A stretch of 64,000 nt of DNA from Aminobacter sp. J41 (GTDB lineage: Bacteria > Pseudomonadota > Alphaproteobacteria > Rhizobiales > Rhizobiaceae): assembly GCF_000526635.1 (NCBI RefSeq), contig NZ_JAGL01000007.1, forward strand, positions 134 through 64,133. Direction: 5' to 3'. How positions within the stretch are numbered: the stretch's first letter is position 1; every line of letters starts with the position of its first letter. Position numbers and translations under genes: made by a program. Positions 41,814 through 54,356 of this stretch are shown here, piece by piece. The notes below the pieces were generated by a model. The model was not told where the DNA came from. It saw only the letters and a program-made list of their open reading frames with translations, and searched no databases.

Positions 41814-42848
41814 ATGACGAAGTATAAGCTCGAATACATCTGGCTCGACGGCTACACGCCGGTTCCGAACCTGCGCGGCAAGACGCAGATCAAGGAATTC
41901 GCCGAGTTCCCGACGCTGGAGCAGCTGCCGCTTTGGGGATTTGATGGCTCGTCGACCCAGCAGGCCGAAGGCCACTCCTCGGACTGCGTGCTGAAGCCGG
42001 TTGCTCACTACCCGGATCCGGCTCGCACCAACGGCGTGCTGGTCCTCTGCGAGGTCATGATGCCGGACGGCGTCACCCCGCATCCGTCGAACAAGCGTGC
42101 GACCATCCTCGACGACGAGGACGCATGGTTCGGCTTCGAGCAGGAGTATTTCTTCTACAAGGACGGCCGTCCGCTTGGCTTCCCGGAGCACGGCTACCCG
42201 GCACCGCAGGGCGAGTACTACACCGGCGTCGGTTTCAAGAACGTCGGCAGCGTCGCGCGCCAGATCGTTGAGGAGCACCTCGACCAGTGTCTTGCCGCCG
42301 GCCTGAACCACGAGGGTATCAACGCCGAAGTCGCCAAGGGCCAGTGGGAATTCCAGATCTTCGGTAAGGGCTCGCGCACCGCTGCTGACCAGATGTGGGT
42401 CGCCCGCTACCTGCTGATGAGGCTAACCGAGAAGTACGGCATCGACATCGAGTGGCACTGCAAGCCGCTCGGCGACACCGACTGGAATGGCTCGGGCATG
42501 CACTGCAACTTCTCCACGAAGTACATGCGCGAAGTCGGCGGTAAGGAGTACTTCGAGGCTCTGATGGCGCAGTTCGGCAAGAACCTGATGGAGCACATCG
42601 CCGTCTACGGTCCGGACAACGACAAGCGCCTGACCGGCAAGCATGAGACCGCGCCGTGGAACAAGTTCAGCTACGGCGTTGCTGACCGCGGCGCTTCGAT
42701 CCGCGTCCCGCACTCCTTCGTCAACAACGGCTACAAGGGCTACCTGGAAGACCGTCGCCCGAACTCGCAGGGCGACCCGTACCAGATCGCTTCGCGTATC
42801 CTGAAGACGATCTCGGAAGTCGAGCTTCCGGCAGTCAAGGCAGCGTAA
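41814..42848 (+). CDS. glnII: Glutamine synthetase type II
   Basis: This is the eukaryote-type enzyme that joins glutamate and ammonia with ATP in rhizobia. The 344-residue protein starts MTKYKLEYIWLDGYTPVPNL and shows WGFDGSSTQQAEGHSSD, the catalytic EQEYFFYKDGRPLG, and GKHETAPWNKFSYGVADRGASIRVP. It lacks the adenylylation region found in GlnA, so activity is regulated mainly through expression and by GstI. A sigma-54 promoter lies upstream and a strong terminator downstream, making it monocistronic. It is convergent with glnA across an unrelated SH3-like gene. Confidence 0.97.
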   Translation: MTKYKLEYIWLDGYTPVPNLRGKTQIKEFAEFPTLEQLPLWGFDGSSTQQAEGHSSDCVLKPVAHYPDPARTNGVLVLCEVMMPDGVTPHPSNKRATILDDEDAWFGFEQEYFFYKDGRPLGFPEHGYPAPQGEYYTGVGFKNVGSVARQIVEEHLDQCLAAGLNHEGINAEVAKGQWEFQIFGKGSRTAADQMWVARYLLMRLTEKYGIDIEWHCKPLGDTDWNGSGMHCNFSTKYMREVGGKEYFEALMAQFGKNLMEHIAVYGPDNDKRLTGKHETAPWNKFSYGVADRGASIRVPHSFVNNGYKGYLEDRRPNSQGDPYQIASRILKTISEVELPAVKAA

Positions 42849-42893
42849 GTCCTCCCAAGACAACGCACCGACAAGAGCAGGGGAACGCTCAAC

Positions 42894-42926
42894 AGGCCCG
42901 GCGGCAACGCCGGGCCTGATTTTTTT
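42894..42926 (+). terminator. Rho-independent terminator of glnII
   Basis: A 10-bp stem AGGCCCGGCG/CGCCGGGCCT with loop GCAA is followed by GA and seven Ts. Confidence 0.95.
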
Positions 42927-43027
42927 GGTTATTTGAAACTGAAGTGAATGGAGTTAAATTTCAAAGTACCTGCGGATTACTGCAATTACTCCTACTTTGG
43001 TGGCTGCTGTGCGGGAGGGGGGGGGCA

Positions 43028-43729
43028 GTGCGGAGAGCTATCCTGTACTTAGTTGCTGCGGCTTTTGTTTCCATTCTAATCAGCAAGAATGGGCAGGAAG
43101 GACCATCGCGAGGCGGAGAATCTACCAGTTTCGGTGCTGACCAGACCCAGCAAGTGGAAAAAACTGCATCCTCACAGGCGGAAGGGGAGGCTGCGCGGAT
43201 GTGGGTAGTAGTTGATCGATTGCGTAGGCGGACATGCCCTTCCACAAATTGTGGGATAGTGGGGGTATACTTTTTTCGAGAAGCAGTCGACGTCTTTGAG
43301 CGGAAAGATACCTGGGTACGCGTTACCAAGTACTATGATGCGTGGTGCGTGAATGGTCGAAGTAGATATGTTGATTCTGGAAACGGCAGTTGCTCGTCGG
43401 AGAACGGGATTTCAAACGGGCAATTCGCTGAGTGGGTTGACTCAAGATATCTAAATAGGACAGAGCCGCCTGATCCCGCAGTCGGGGCCGTGGGTCTACA
43501 TAAGCTGGTTGCGGCATCAGACGATTACCGGATTTATTCTGGAGCATTCGCAGCTGCTGCGGAGAAGCTCATCGCGAATAGCACCTGCACGGAAGCCGAC
43601 TTCAAAGAGATGGGCGGCTTTGTCAAGTCGACGAGTAAGAAAGGGTCAGTCTATTTCATCTACTGCGGAGGCTTTACCGTAGCAAACCGAATTTACCTAG
43701 ACGCTAAGACCGGTCGCACTTTTCGCTGA
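43028..43729 (+). CDS. Membrane-anchored protein with SH3-like domain, atypical composition
   Basis: The start chosen is GTG 43028 (VRRAILYLVAAAFVSILISK), giving 233 residues with one N-terminal membrane anchor; an in-frame GTG at 42944 would add a leucine-rich segment. After a low-complexity linker there is a bacterial SH3-like stretch (MWVVVDRLRRRTCPST, VGVYFFREAVDVFERKDTWV, VDSRYLNR). A C-terminal region with cysteine pairs follows (STCTEADFKEMGGF, YFIYCGGFTVANRIYL). GC content and codon use are visibly lower than in the flanking genes, suggesting acquisition. The G9 run just before the GTG serves as, or overlaps, the ribosome-binding site. Function unknown; wall or ligand sensing is possible. 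Confidence 0.65.
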   Translation: MRRAILYLVAAAFVSILISKNGQEGPSRGGESTSFGADQTQQVEKTASSQAEGEAARMWVVVDRLRRRTCPSTNCGIVGVYFFREAVDVFERKDTWVRVTKYYDAWCVNGRSRYVDSGNGSCSSENGISNGQFAEWVDSRYLNRTEPPDPAVGAVGLHKLVAASDDYRIYSGAFAAAAEKLIANSTCTEADFKEMGGFVKSTSKKGSVYFIYCGGFTVANRIYLDAKTGRTFR

Positions 43730-43741
43730 ATAAGTATTGTA

Positions 43742-43771
43742 TAAAGAAACCGGCGGAGTTGCCTCCGCCGG
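43742..43771 (-). terminator. Rho-independent terminator of glnA
   Basis: Read on the minus strand a 9-bp stem CCGGCGGAG/CTCCGCCGG is followed by TTTCTTTAT, 27 bases after the glnA stop. Confidence 0.85.
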
Positions 43772-43797
43772 CACGTTAAACCGAAATCCGGTCCGGA

Positions 43798-45207
43798 TCA
43801 GACCGAGTAGTACATGTCGAACTCGACCGGGTGCGGGGTCATCTCGAAGCGCATGACCTCGGCCATCTTCAGCTCGATGTAGGAGTCGATCTGGTCGTCG
43901 TCGAACACGCCGCCGGCCTTGAGGAAGCCGCGGTCCTTGTCGAGGCTCTGGAGAGCTTCACGCAGCGAGCCGCAGACGGTCGGGATCTTCTTGAGCTCCT
44001 TCGGCGGCAGGTCGTACAGATCCTTGTCCATCGCCTGGCCCGGGTGGATCTTGTTCTTGATGCCGTCGAGGCCGGCCATCAGCATCGCAGCGAAGGCGAG
44101 GTACGGGTTCGCGGTCGGGTCCGGGAAGCGGACTTCGAGGCGCTTCGACTTCGGGCTGGAGCCGAACGGGATGCGGCAGGAAGCCGAACGGTTGCGTGCC
44201 GAGTAGGCCAGCAGCACCGGAGCCTCATAGCCCGGGACCAGACGCTTGTAGGAGTTGGTCGACGGGTTGGTGAAGGCATTCAGCGCCTTCGCATGCTTGA
44301 TGATGCCGCCGATGAAGTACAGGCAGTTCTCGGAAAGGCCAGCATACTCGTTGCCTGCGAAGGTCGGCTTGCCTTCCTTCCAGATCGAGATGTGGACGTG
44401 CATGCCCGAGCCGTTGTCGCCAAAGATCGGCTTCGGCATGAAGGTCGCGGTCTTGCCGTAGGCATTGGCGACCTGGTGCACGGCGTACTTGTAGATCTGC
44501 ATCTTGTCGGCGTTGCGCACCAGCGTGTCGAACTTGATGCCAAGCTCGTGCTGTGCGGCAGCAACCTCGTGGTGGTGCTTCTCGACCACGACGCCCATCT
44601 CGGACAGGACGCTCAGCATCTCGGAGCGCATGTCCTGCAGGCTGTCGATCGGCGGAACCGGGAAGTAGCCGCCCTTGACGCGCGGACGGTGGCCGAGGTT
44701 GCCGGTCTCGTAGTCGGTGTCGTCGTTGGACGGCAGCTCGCTGGAGTCGAGCTTGAAGCCGGTGTTGTACGGGTCGGCCTTGTACTTGACGTCGTCGAAG
44801 ACGAAGAATTCAGCTTCCGGACCGACGAAGACGGTGTCGCCGATGCCCTCGGCCCTCAGATAGGCCTCAGCCTTCTTGGCCGTGCCGCGCGGGTCGCGGT
44901 TGTAGGCCTCGCCCGAGACCGGGTCGAGGATGTCGCACATGATGACCATGGTCGACTGTGCGAAGAACGGGTCCATGTGAGCCGTTTCCGGATCCGGCAT
45001 CAGGACCATGTCGGACTCGTTGATTGCCTTCCAGCCTGCGATCGAGGAGCCGTCGAACATCACGCCATCAGCGAACATGTCCTCATCGACTGCGATCACG
45101 TCCATCGTGACGTGCTGCAGCTTGCCCTTGGGGTCGGTGAAGCGGAGATCGACGAACTTTACTTCGTTGTCGGCAATCTGCTTCATGATATCAGCGGCTG
45201 TCGTCAT
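43798..45207 (-). CDS. glnA: Glutamine synthetase type I
   Basis: This is the dodecameric GSI, 469 residues from ATG 45205-45207 ([20 protein letters not shown], after CAGGAA). Motifs: [20 protein letters not shown], the [11 protein letters not shown] active site, the [20 protein letters not shown] segment and [18 protein letters not shown]. Near the C-terminus is the adenylylation loop NLYDLPPKE-like [13 protein letters not shown] with the modifiable tyrosine. The gene follows glnB by 43 bases, forming the classic glnBA operon. A terminator lies downstream. An upstream in-frame extension of 61 codons lacks homology. Confidence 0.97.
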   Translation of the reverse strand: MTTAADIMKQIADNEVKFVDLRFTDPKGKLQHVTMDVIAVDEDMFADGVMFDGSSIAGWKAINESDMVLMPDPETAHMDPFFAQSTMVIMCDILDPVSGEAYNRDPRGTAKKAEAYLRAEGIGDTVFVGPEAEFFVFDDVKYKADPYNTGFKLDSSELPSNDDTDYETGNLGHRPRVKGGYFPVPPIDSLQDMRSEMLSVLSEMGVVVEKHHHEVAAAQHELGIKFDTLVRNADKMQIYKYAVHQVANAYGKTATFMPKPIFGDNGSGMHVHISIWKEGKPTFAGNEYAGLSENCLYFIGGIIKHAKALNAFTNPSTNSYKRLVPGYEAPVLLAYSARNRSASCRIPFGSSPKSKRLEVRFPDPTANPYLAFAAMLMAGLDGIKNKIHPGQAMDKDLYDLPPKELKKIPTVCGSLREALQSLDKDRGFLKAGGVFDDDQIDSYIELKMAEVMRFEMTPHPVEFDMYYSV

Positions 45208-45250
45208 TTCCTGTTTCCCTGTGAAAAATTCGTTCTTGTTGCGGCAGACG

Positions 45251-45622
<372 letters not shown>

Positions 45623-45648
45623 TCAGGTCCCGCTTCGCCGACATGAAT

Positions 45649-45662
45649 GCAGGAAGCATGCC
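45649..45662 (-). promoter_or_regulatory. Sigma-54 promoter of glnB-glnA
   Basis: Read on the minus strand TTGGCATGCTTCCTGCATT contains GG-N10-GC matching a -24/-12 element. It lies about 60-73 bases upstream of the glnB ATG. Rhizobial glnB promoters are known to be NtrC/RpoN dependent. Confidence 0.8.
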
Positions 45663-45803
45663 AATCCGGCGAAGCGACATGCTAGCGTGGCAACGCTGCG
45701 TAACCGCAGGAAATGCAACGATTAGCCGGCCTGCCGCATCGCATCAGGCATCGTAGCTGCCTGGGGTGCATATGCGGTGGGCTTGGGGAGTGATGAAATA
45801 GTA

Positions 45804-45820
45804 TGCAAAGTGCTCATGCA
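45804..45820. promoter_or_regulatory. Candidate NtrC-binding site upstream of glnB
   Basis: TGCA-AAGTGCTCA-TGCA is a TGCA-N9-TGCA dyad about 140 bases upstream of the glnB -24 element, a normal enhancer distance. It also lies at the very start of the divergent nnr gene. Confidence 0.5.
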
Positions 45821-45835
45821 ATAGGCAATTCTGTC

Positions 45836-47305
45836 ATGCTGTTGACGCCTACAGAAATGGCAGAAGCTGATCGCCTGACAATCGAGCGCGGACCATTCAA
45901 CGGCTACGGGCTGATGCGCAATGCCGGAAGCGCCATTGCTGCCGAGCTGCTGCGCCGCTATCCGGACGCGCCTTCCTTCGACGTGCTGTCCGGTCCCGGC
46001 AACAATGGCGGCGACGGCTATGTGGTCGCGCGGTTGCTGGCCGAGGCGGGTGCTGGCGTCCGCCTCTTCGCCTATGGCACGCCACGAAGCGGCAGCGATG
46101 CGGAGCTTGCGGCTCGCGATTGTCCGCTCCGGGCGGAACTGCTCGAAAGCTTTGCGCCGGAGAAGGGGCATGTGGTTGTCGACGCGCTCTACGGCGCTGG
46201 CCTTTCTCGCGAGCTTGATGATGTCGTCGCGAGAGTGGCTGAGGCCTGCCGCGAGGCCGGTGTCCGCGTGGTGGCCGTCGATCTTCCCTCCGGCCTGTCG
46301 GGCGAGACCGGAATGCCCCTTGGAACCTCCTTCGAGGCCGAACTGACGGTCACTTTCTTCCGCCTGAAGCCGGGGCACCTGCTGGAGCCGGGCAGCAGCC
46401 TTTGCGGCGAGACGCTGGTGGTCGACATCGGCATTCGCGACGACGTGCTGGAGGCAATCCGGCCGAAAACCTTCGTCAACCGGCCCGATCTCTGGAGTCA
46501 TGCCTTCCCGCGGCCCGCCCGCGACCAGCACAAGTATTCCCGCGGACATGCCGCGGTCTTCTCGGGAGGCACATCCTCGACGGGTGCTGCCCGCCTGTCG
46601 GCGATGGCTGCCGCTCGTGCCGGGGCAGGGGCCACGACGGTTTATTCGCCAGCCAGCGCGATATCGACCAACGCGGCGCACCTGACCTCGATCATGCTGC
46701 GCAAGGTCGATGATGCCGATGACCTGCGCGAAATCTTCTCCGACCGGGAGCCGGAGGCGATCGTGCTCGGTCCCGGCTATGGCCTGCGCCGGCCGGTCCG
46801 CGAGATGGTGCTGGCGGTGCTGGAGCAATCAGGCAAAGGCCTACTCGTGCTTGACGCAGATGGCATCACCGCATTTCGCGAGGAGCCTCAGGCGTTGTTT
46901 TCCGCAATCGAGCAGTCGGCGCGCGAGGTGGTGCTTACGCCGCATGAGGGCGAGTTCGCCCGCCTGTTCCCTGATATCCCTGGCATCTCCAAGCTCGATC
47001 GTGCCCGCGGGGCCGCGGCGCTTTCAGGCGCGGTGGTCGTCCTGAAAGGGGCGGACACGGTCATCGCGGCGCCGGACGGCCGCGCCGCCATCAACGCCAA
47101 CGGCACGCCGTGGCTGGCGACAGCCGGGTCCGGCGACGTGCTGGCCGGTATCATTGCAGGCCTTGCCGCTCAGAGCATGCCAGCCTGGGTGGCTGCATGC
47201 GCCGCCGTCTGGCTGCATGCAGAGGCCGGAACTCGCTTCGGTCCCGGCCTCATCGCCGAAGATCTGCCGGGTTTGCTGCCGCCGCTGCTTGGCGAGCTCT
47301 TATAG
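45836..47305 (+). CDS. nnr: Bifunctional NAD(P)HX epimerase/dehydratase
   Basis: The enzyme repairs hydrated NADH and NADPH. The start taken is ATG 45836 (MLLTPTEMAEADRLTIERGP); one at 45803 is possible. The first ~210 residues are the YjeF-N epimerase with MRNAGSAIAAELL and VLSGPGNNGGDGYVVARLL. The rest is the ribokinase-like dehydratase with VLGPGYGLRRPV, LLVLDADGITAF, VVLTPHEGEFARLFPDIPGI and GTPWLATAGSGDVLAGIIAG (the GSGDVL anion hole). The fusion is the usual bacterial form. It is divergent from glnB. Confidence 0.94.
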   Translation: MLLTPTEMAEADRLTIERGPFNGYGLMRNAGSAIAAELLRRYPDAPSFDVLSGPGNNGGDGYVVARLLAEAGAGVRLFAYGTPRSGSDAELAARDCPLRAELLESFAPEKGHVVVDALYGAGLSRELDDVVARVAEACREAGVRVVAVDLPSGLSGETGMPLGTSFEAELTVTFFRLKPGHLLEPGSSLCGETLVVDIGIRDDVLEAIRPKTFVNRPDLWSHAFPRPARDQHKYSRGHAAVFSGGTSSTGAARLSAMAAARAGAGATTVYSPASAISTNAAHLTSIMLRKVDDADDLREIFSDREPEAIVLGPGYGLRRPVREMVLAVLEQSGKGLLVLDADGITAFREEPQALFSAIEQSAREVVLTPHEGEFARLFPDIPGISKLDRARGAAALSGAVVVLKGADTVIAAPDGRAAINANGTPWLATAGSGDVLAGIIAGLAAQSMPAWVAACAAVWLHAEAGTRFGPGLIAEDLPGLLPPLLGELL

Positions 47306-48106
47306 GCCGACGGCTTTCTGCAGCGCTATCGCGCCATGCGGAGCGCGGACCTTGCCCTCGTGAATGAAGTAGACGAACACGTCGCGCGGCTTCTTTTCCG
47401 CCTTCGTCGACGGATCTGCATAGGGCAGGTCGTCCGGCTGGCCGCCTGTCGCCCATTCCTTCACCCGTTCGGCCCAGCGTTTTAGCTCGGCGTCGGCATA
47501 GCAATGCTCGTTGTCGTCCTTGCCGCGCTGCAGGCGGGCATAGACGAAGCCGCCGGTGACGTCGGCGATTTCTGGATAGGTGTCGTGATGGGCGTAGACG
47601 ATCGCCGCGCCATAGTTGCGCGCCAGCGCGACGAAGTCCGGCGAGATGAAGCTGTCATGCCGCACCTCCAGCGCGTGGCGCAACGGAACGCCGTCCTGCT
47701 TGTCGGGCAGCAGCTTGAGAAACCCCTCGAAATCGTCGGGGTCGAACTTTTTCGTATGCGCGAATTGCCAGAGGATCGGCCCAAGCTTGTCGCCCAGCTC
47801 GCTGATCCCCGAGCTGAGGAACTTTGCGACGGACTCTCCCGCTTCGGCCAGCACTCTGCGGTTTGTCGAATAGCGGATCGCCTTGATTGAGAAGACGAAG
47901 CCGTCGGGCGTCTCGGCGCCCCACTTCGCGTAGGTCGCCGGCTTGAAGGTCGAGTAGTAGGTGCCGTTGACCTCGATGGTCCGCACGTGCTGGGCGGCAT
48001 ATTCCAGCTGCCGGGATTTCGGAAGCTTGTCAGGATAGAAGGATTCGTCCCAAGGCTCGAAGGTCCAGCCGCCCATGCCGGCACGAATCTCTCCCGACTT
48101 CGCCAT
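47300..48106 (-). CDS. DUF72 (YecE-like) protein
   Basis: The 268-residue protein begins MAKSGEIRAGMGGWTFEPWD and shows YYSTFKPATYAKWGAETPDG, FVFSIKAIRY and YAHHDTYPEIADVTGGFVYA. These are the landmarks of the DUF72 TIM-barrel family, whose function remains undefined. The start lies 10 bases from the stop of uvrA, so the two may be cotranscribed. Its 3' end overlaps the convergent nnr by six bases. Confidence 0.9.
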   Translation of the reverse strand: MAKSGEIRAGMGGWTFEPWDESFYPDKLPKSRQLEYAAQHVRTIEVNGTYYSTFKPATYAKWGAETPDGFVFSIKAIRYSTNRRVLAEAGESVAKFLSSGISELGDKLGPILWQFAHTKKFDPDDFEGFLKLLPDKQDGVPLRHALEVRHDSFISPDFVALARNYGAAIVYAHHDTYPEIADVTGGFVYARLQRGKDDNEHCYADAELKRWAERVKEWATGGQPDDLPYADPSTKAEKKPRDVFVYFIHEGKVRAPHGAIALQKAVGL

Positions 48107-48116
48107 TCCGTTCTCC

Positions 48117-51041
<2,925 letters not shown>

Positions 51042-51185
51042 GAGCCGTCCGTCGCCCTGCCAGGTGGTTGAGGCCGGCATCGGACCGGCCGAACCTATAT
51101 GGTACTTGTGATGCTCCCCGTCGAGCCTGACCGAGGTAGGCGGATAGAGCTTCTCGCGCGTTCCAGCCCGAAGCGCAAGAAAAAA

Positions 51186-51200
51186 GAACAGAGAGCGAAC
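51186..51200 (-). promoter_or_regulatory. LexA (SOS) box for uvrA
   Basis: GAAC-AGAGAGC-GAAC (GTTC-N7-GTTC on the minus strand) matches the alphaproteobacterial LexA site. It lies 145 bases upstream of uvrA. Confidence 0.88.
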
Positions 51201-51741
51201 GACTTCCTGACAGTGTTATGGCAGGAGCCCGCCCGGAGGAACAGTTGGGGATCACGAATTGTTTCGCTCGACCCTTTGCGGGTTGACCTTGCGACACGGC
51301 ATCTTAGACTCATACCTGTTGGATGAGCTCGCGGAGCTACCGCTCGCAGAAGCCTCGGAGGCGCGAGGTATGCGGCTCAGCTTGAAGTCACCAACACAGG
51401 ATGAAACCTAGCACGGAGTGAGGCATGACCCCGCCTGACCAACGTTATAGGCTTCGCCCCGTAGCGAAGCCACAGTAGTCCAAACCCTGGATTTGTGGCG
51501 CTGGCCCGCTTGAACCAGCGGAGTTGGCTACTGCTTCACCCACAATTTGGCTCATAGTCGGATCTTCGGGCAGCGGCCCGAGACGCATCCGAATTAAATC
51601 CGGCAGTTCCGTGCCGGTACAGGGAACAGAGGTTCCTATGGCCCCGTCTGGATCTTGAGTGATCGGCGGGGCCCTATCTTTTGCTGGCGAGTGTGGGAGT
51701 TCGCGGCACCATGGTTGCTGCCAGGTCAATGATCTGGTAAA
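51201..51741. other. Long non-coding stretch between the uvrA and ssb SOS boxes
   Basis: These 540 bases hold no convincing gene: the open frames start with rare codons and lack ribosome-binding sites and recognisable products. GC is lower than in the flanks in parts. A stem-loop with arms GGCTTCGCCCC/GTAGCGAAGCC-like sits around 51449-51472. It may be decayed inserted sequence that separated a once shared uvrA/ssb control region. Confidence 0.5.
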
Positions 51742-51756
51742 GAACAAAGAGCGAAC
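51742..51756 (+). promoter_or_regulatory. LexA (SOS) box for ssb
   Basis: GAAC-AAAGAGC-GAAC fits GAAC-N7-GAAC and differs from the uvrA box at only one spacer base. It lies 113 bases upstream of the ssb start. Confidence 0.88.
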
Positions 51757-51868
51757 AATATAACTGTGGACGAGATGCGCCGGCCCGGAAGCGGGCGGCG
51801 CACCGCCGGCCCACTTGTTCTAAGGTGCAGAACATTTCTTTGGTTTCGGACGAGCGCAGGAGAGAGTC

Positions 51869-52378
51869 ATGGCCGGCAGTGTGAATAAGGTCATTCTGGT
51901 AGGAAATCTGGGCGCCGATCCCGAAATCCGGCGCCTGAATTCGGGTGATCCGGTCGTCAATCTCCGCATCGCAACCTCGGAGACCTGGCGCGACAAGATG
52001 TCGGGCGAGCGCCGCGAAAAGACCGAGTGGCACAATGTCGTGATCTTCAACGACAACCTTGCCAAGGTCGCGGAGCAGTACCTGAAGAAGGGCATGAAGG
52101 TTTACGTCGAGGGCTCGCTGCAGACCCGCAAGTGGACCGACCAGCAGGGCCAGGACCGGTACACGACCGAGGTCGTGCTGCAAAAGTTCCGCGGCGAGTT
52201 GCAGATGCTCGACAGCCGCGGCGAGGGCGGCGGCCAGGTCGGCTATGACCGTGGCGGCCAGGGCAGCAGCCGTGGTGGTGACTTCGGCTACTCCGGCGCC
52301 GGCGATGATCGCGGCAGCTCGGGCGGCGGCGGTGGTGGCGGCTACTCGCGCGACCTCGACGACGAGATTCCGTTCTAA
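51869..52378 (+). CDS. ssb: Single-stranded DNA-binding protein
   Basis: The 169-residue protein starts [20 protein letters not shown] and has the OB-fold with [20 protein letters not shown] and [21 protein letters not shown] Gly-rich disordered linker ([15 protein letters not shown]...[10 protein letters not shown]) leads to the acidic interaction tip LDDEIPF. It coats ssDNA in replication and repair and recruits partners through the tip. The ATG follows GAGAGAGTC. A LexA box upstream indicates SOS induction, and a strong terminator follows. Confidence 0.97.
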   Translation: MAGSVNKVILVGNLGADPEIRRLNSGDPVVNLRIATSETWRDKMSGERREKTEWHNVVIFNDNLAKVAEQYLKKGMKVYVEGSLQTRKWTDQQGQDRYTTEVVLQKFRGELQMLDSRGEGGGQVGYDRGGQGSSRGGDFGYSGAGDDRGSSGGGGGGGYSRDLDDEIPF

Positions 52379-52424
52379 GAACTTCTCAGGCATCCGAAAG
52401 AGGGCTGCACTCGCAGCCCAGGAA

Positions 52425-52454
52425 AGCCCTGCCGGTCATCCGGCGGGGCTTTTT
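52425..52454 (+). terminator. Rho-independent terminator of ssb
   Basis: The stem AGCCCTGCCGG/CCGGCGGGGCT (one G-U pair) with loop TCAT runs into five Ts. The remaining 52455-52730 shows nothing recognisable. Confidence 0.93.
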
Positions 52455-52730
52455 CGCATTGGGACAGCATTTTCGCGGCAGACGGCGCCACCAACGGCAT
52501 CGCCTTGGTGGGTGAGGGACTGCCTTCTTGATCACGGTCGAGAATCCGCTCAACGGGCCCGCCGCTGCTGGCGATCGCGGATCGCGGACGTGAGGCCGAC
52601 AGTCATGCAGATGCGGCGTGGCGCAGGTGGTTGGGGGCAATCGCTGGCGGATTTCTGCCGAGAAACTGGAATATTGCGGTGGGATTGCTGCGGCGATTGA
52701 GAGGCTCTCTCGAAATCGCGGGCTGAGGGG

Positions 52731-54221
52731 CTACCGGTCGGCGACGACCGCTGCCGGTCTTATCCGGTCGAGCACCTTCTGCAGCAGGCGCTTTCCCTCG
52801 GCCAACGCGGCTGGGAACAGGAAGTAAACACTCGCCAGCCAGCACAGGCTGATGGCACAGCCGGCGATCACCAGCCTGACAAATGGGCCATGGTCGGTGT
52901 CTGCATTGAAGGCGATGTAGCCAGTTGCGCCCGTTGCCGCCGCCAGCAGGATGACCCGCGAAAATTGCCCGGCCAATTGCCCGAGAGAAACGTCGATCTG
53001 CGACGTGACCAGCGGCCAGCGTACCAGCGTCGCCACCAGAGCCACGAAGATAAATCCGATCGCCACGGCCTCGAGACCGTGCGCCACCGTGACGAAGGTG
53101 ACGGCGACGGTGAGTGCATCGATGATGACGGCGTAGATGAACCAGGTTCCCGGTTTGCCGAGGCCGTAGAGCAGGCCGTGGTCGAGGGCCGCGCCAATGG
53201 TCATGATGCCGGCAATCGCAAAGCCCTGTGCCGCGCCGATGCTCGGCTGCCACTGCGGGCCGAAGATGACCGGCACGAGAAGCGGCGCGCAAACCGCGAT
53301 GAACACCATGATCGGCGTCACCAGCGCATAGGCCACCGCCTGCGCCATGTCGTAAGCCGACGCGATCCTCTTACGGTCCACCCGAAGCTGCGAGAACACC
53401 ACCGTCGAGACCGGCGTGATGGCCGTCACGGTCAGGTCCTGCGCGACCTGGATCAGCCGCTGCGCGACGTTGAGATAACCCAGTCCGTTGAGCCCAAGCG
53501 TTGCGGCAACGATCGTGTTCTCGGCCGAGGCCCGTGCCATGGCCGTGAATTCAACCGCGACGACATTGAAGCCGAACACGGCCATGCGGCGGAATTCGCC
53601 GAAGTGGAAGGCGCTTGACGGCACCCATCGCGCGGCGATCCAGATCATCACCGTGCCGGCAAGCTGGGCAATCAGCGTCTGCGCGACCAGGGCCCAGACT
53701 CCAAAACCGCTCAGCGCTAGGGTTATTGCGACAATCTGGCCGATCACGCCGGACAGCATCGCCTGGCGGGCGATCAGATCGAACCGCATCCGGCGGCGCA
53801 GCATGGCATTGGGCACCGAGCCCAGGGCAGCGAACAGGACGACCGGCGCGAGCCCCCACAGGATCGGCACGACGTCCTTCACCTCCAGTAACATCTGCAG
53901 CGGATAGCCCAGCAGGCCAAGCCCGAAGGAGAGAATCGTTCCTGCGATGCAGGAGTACCAGAACGCGGTGCTGAAGTGCTCCGCCGTCGGGTCCTGCGCC
54001 TGGACCAGGTACGTGGAAAAGCCGAGGTCGGAGAGCAGCGTAAGGAAAGGGATGATCGACAGCGCGATCGCGACGAGCCCGAAATCCGCAGGCGCGAGCA
54101 ACCGCGCGAGGATCACGACGGTCAGCAGCCCGCTCAGCCTGCTGAACCATTTTTGCGCGGTCATCCAGAGGACGCTGCCTGCTGCCGTGCTGGAGAATTT
54201 TTGCTGGGGTTCGGATGTCAC
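52731..54221 (-). CDS. Lipopolysaccharide/polysaccharide flippase (Wzx type)
   Basis: This is a 496-residue inner-membrane protein with about fourteen hydrophobic spans and the N-terminal pattern of polysaccharide transporters: SVLWMTAQKWFSRLSGLLTV, LARLLAPADFGLVAIALSII and FLTLLSDLGFSTYLVQAQDP. It belongs to the MOP flippase superfamily (PST/Wzx-C), moving lipid-linked sugars to the periplasmic side. No glycosyltransferases are adjacent, so its polymer cannot be named. The start ATG is at 54221, and no partner genes are in the same operon. Confidence 0.88.
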   Translation of the reverse strand: MTSEPQQKFSSTAAGSVLWMTAQKWFSRLSGLLTVVILARLLAPADFGLVAIALSIIPFLTLLSDLGFSTYLVQAQDPTAEHFSTAFWYSCIAGTILSFGLGLLGYPLQMLLEVKDVVPILWGLAPVVLFAALGSVPNAMLRRRMRFDLIARQAMLSGVIGQIVAITLALSGFGVWALVAQTLIAQLAGTVMIWIAARWVPSSAFHFGEFRRMAVFGFNVVAVEFTAMARASAENTIVAATLGLNGLGYLNVAQRLIQVAQDLTVTAITPVSTVVFSQLRVDRKRIASAYDMAQAVAYALVTPIMVFIAVCAPLLVPVIFGPQWQPSIGAAQGFAIAGIMTIGAALDHGLLYGLGKPGTWFIYAVIIDALTVAVTFVTVAHGLEAVAIGFIFVALVATLVRWPLVTSQIDVSLGQLAGQFSRVILLAAATGATGYIAFNADTDHGPFVRLVIAGCAISLCWLASVYFLFPAALAEGKRLLQKVLDRIRPAAVVADR

Positions 54222-54356
54222 GTTACGCAGCCTTCGGGACGGCAGCTCAGTTGCCCGCCAGCATATTCATGCCCCGACAGCTGCGTCCATTTAGCCGAAA
54301 GGCTAACGGCGTTGGCTCGTCGCCAATCCAAGGCGCGATAGGTGAGGACGGACAGG

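Noticed and set aside
51445-51747. 100-codon minus-strand frame between uvrA and ssb
   Set aside because: It starts with a TTG inside the ssb LexA box, has no ribosome-binding site, and its product matches no family I know.
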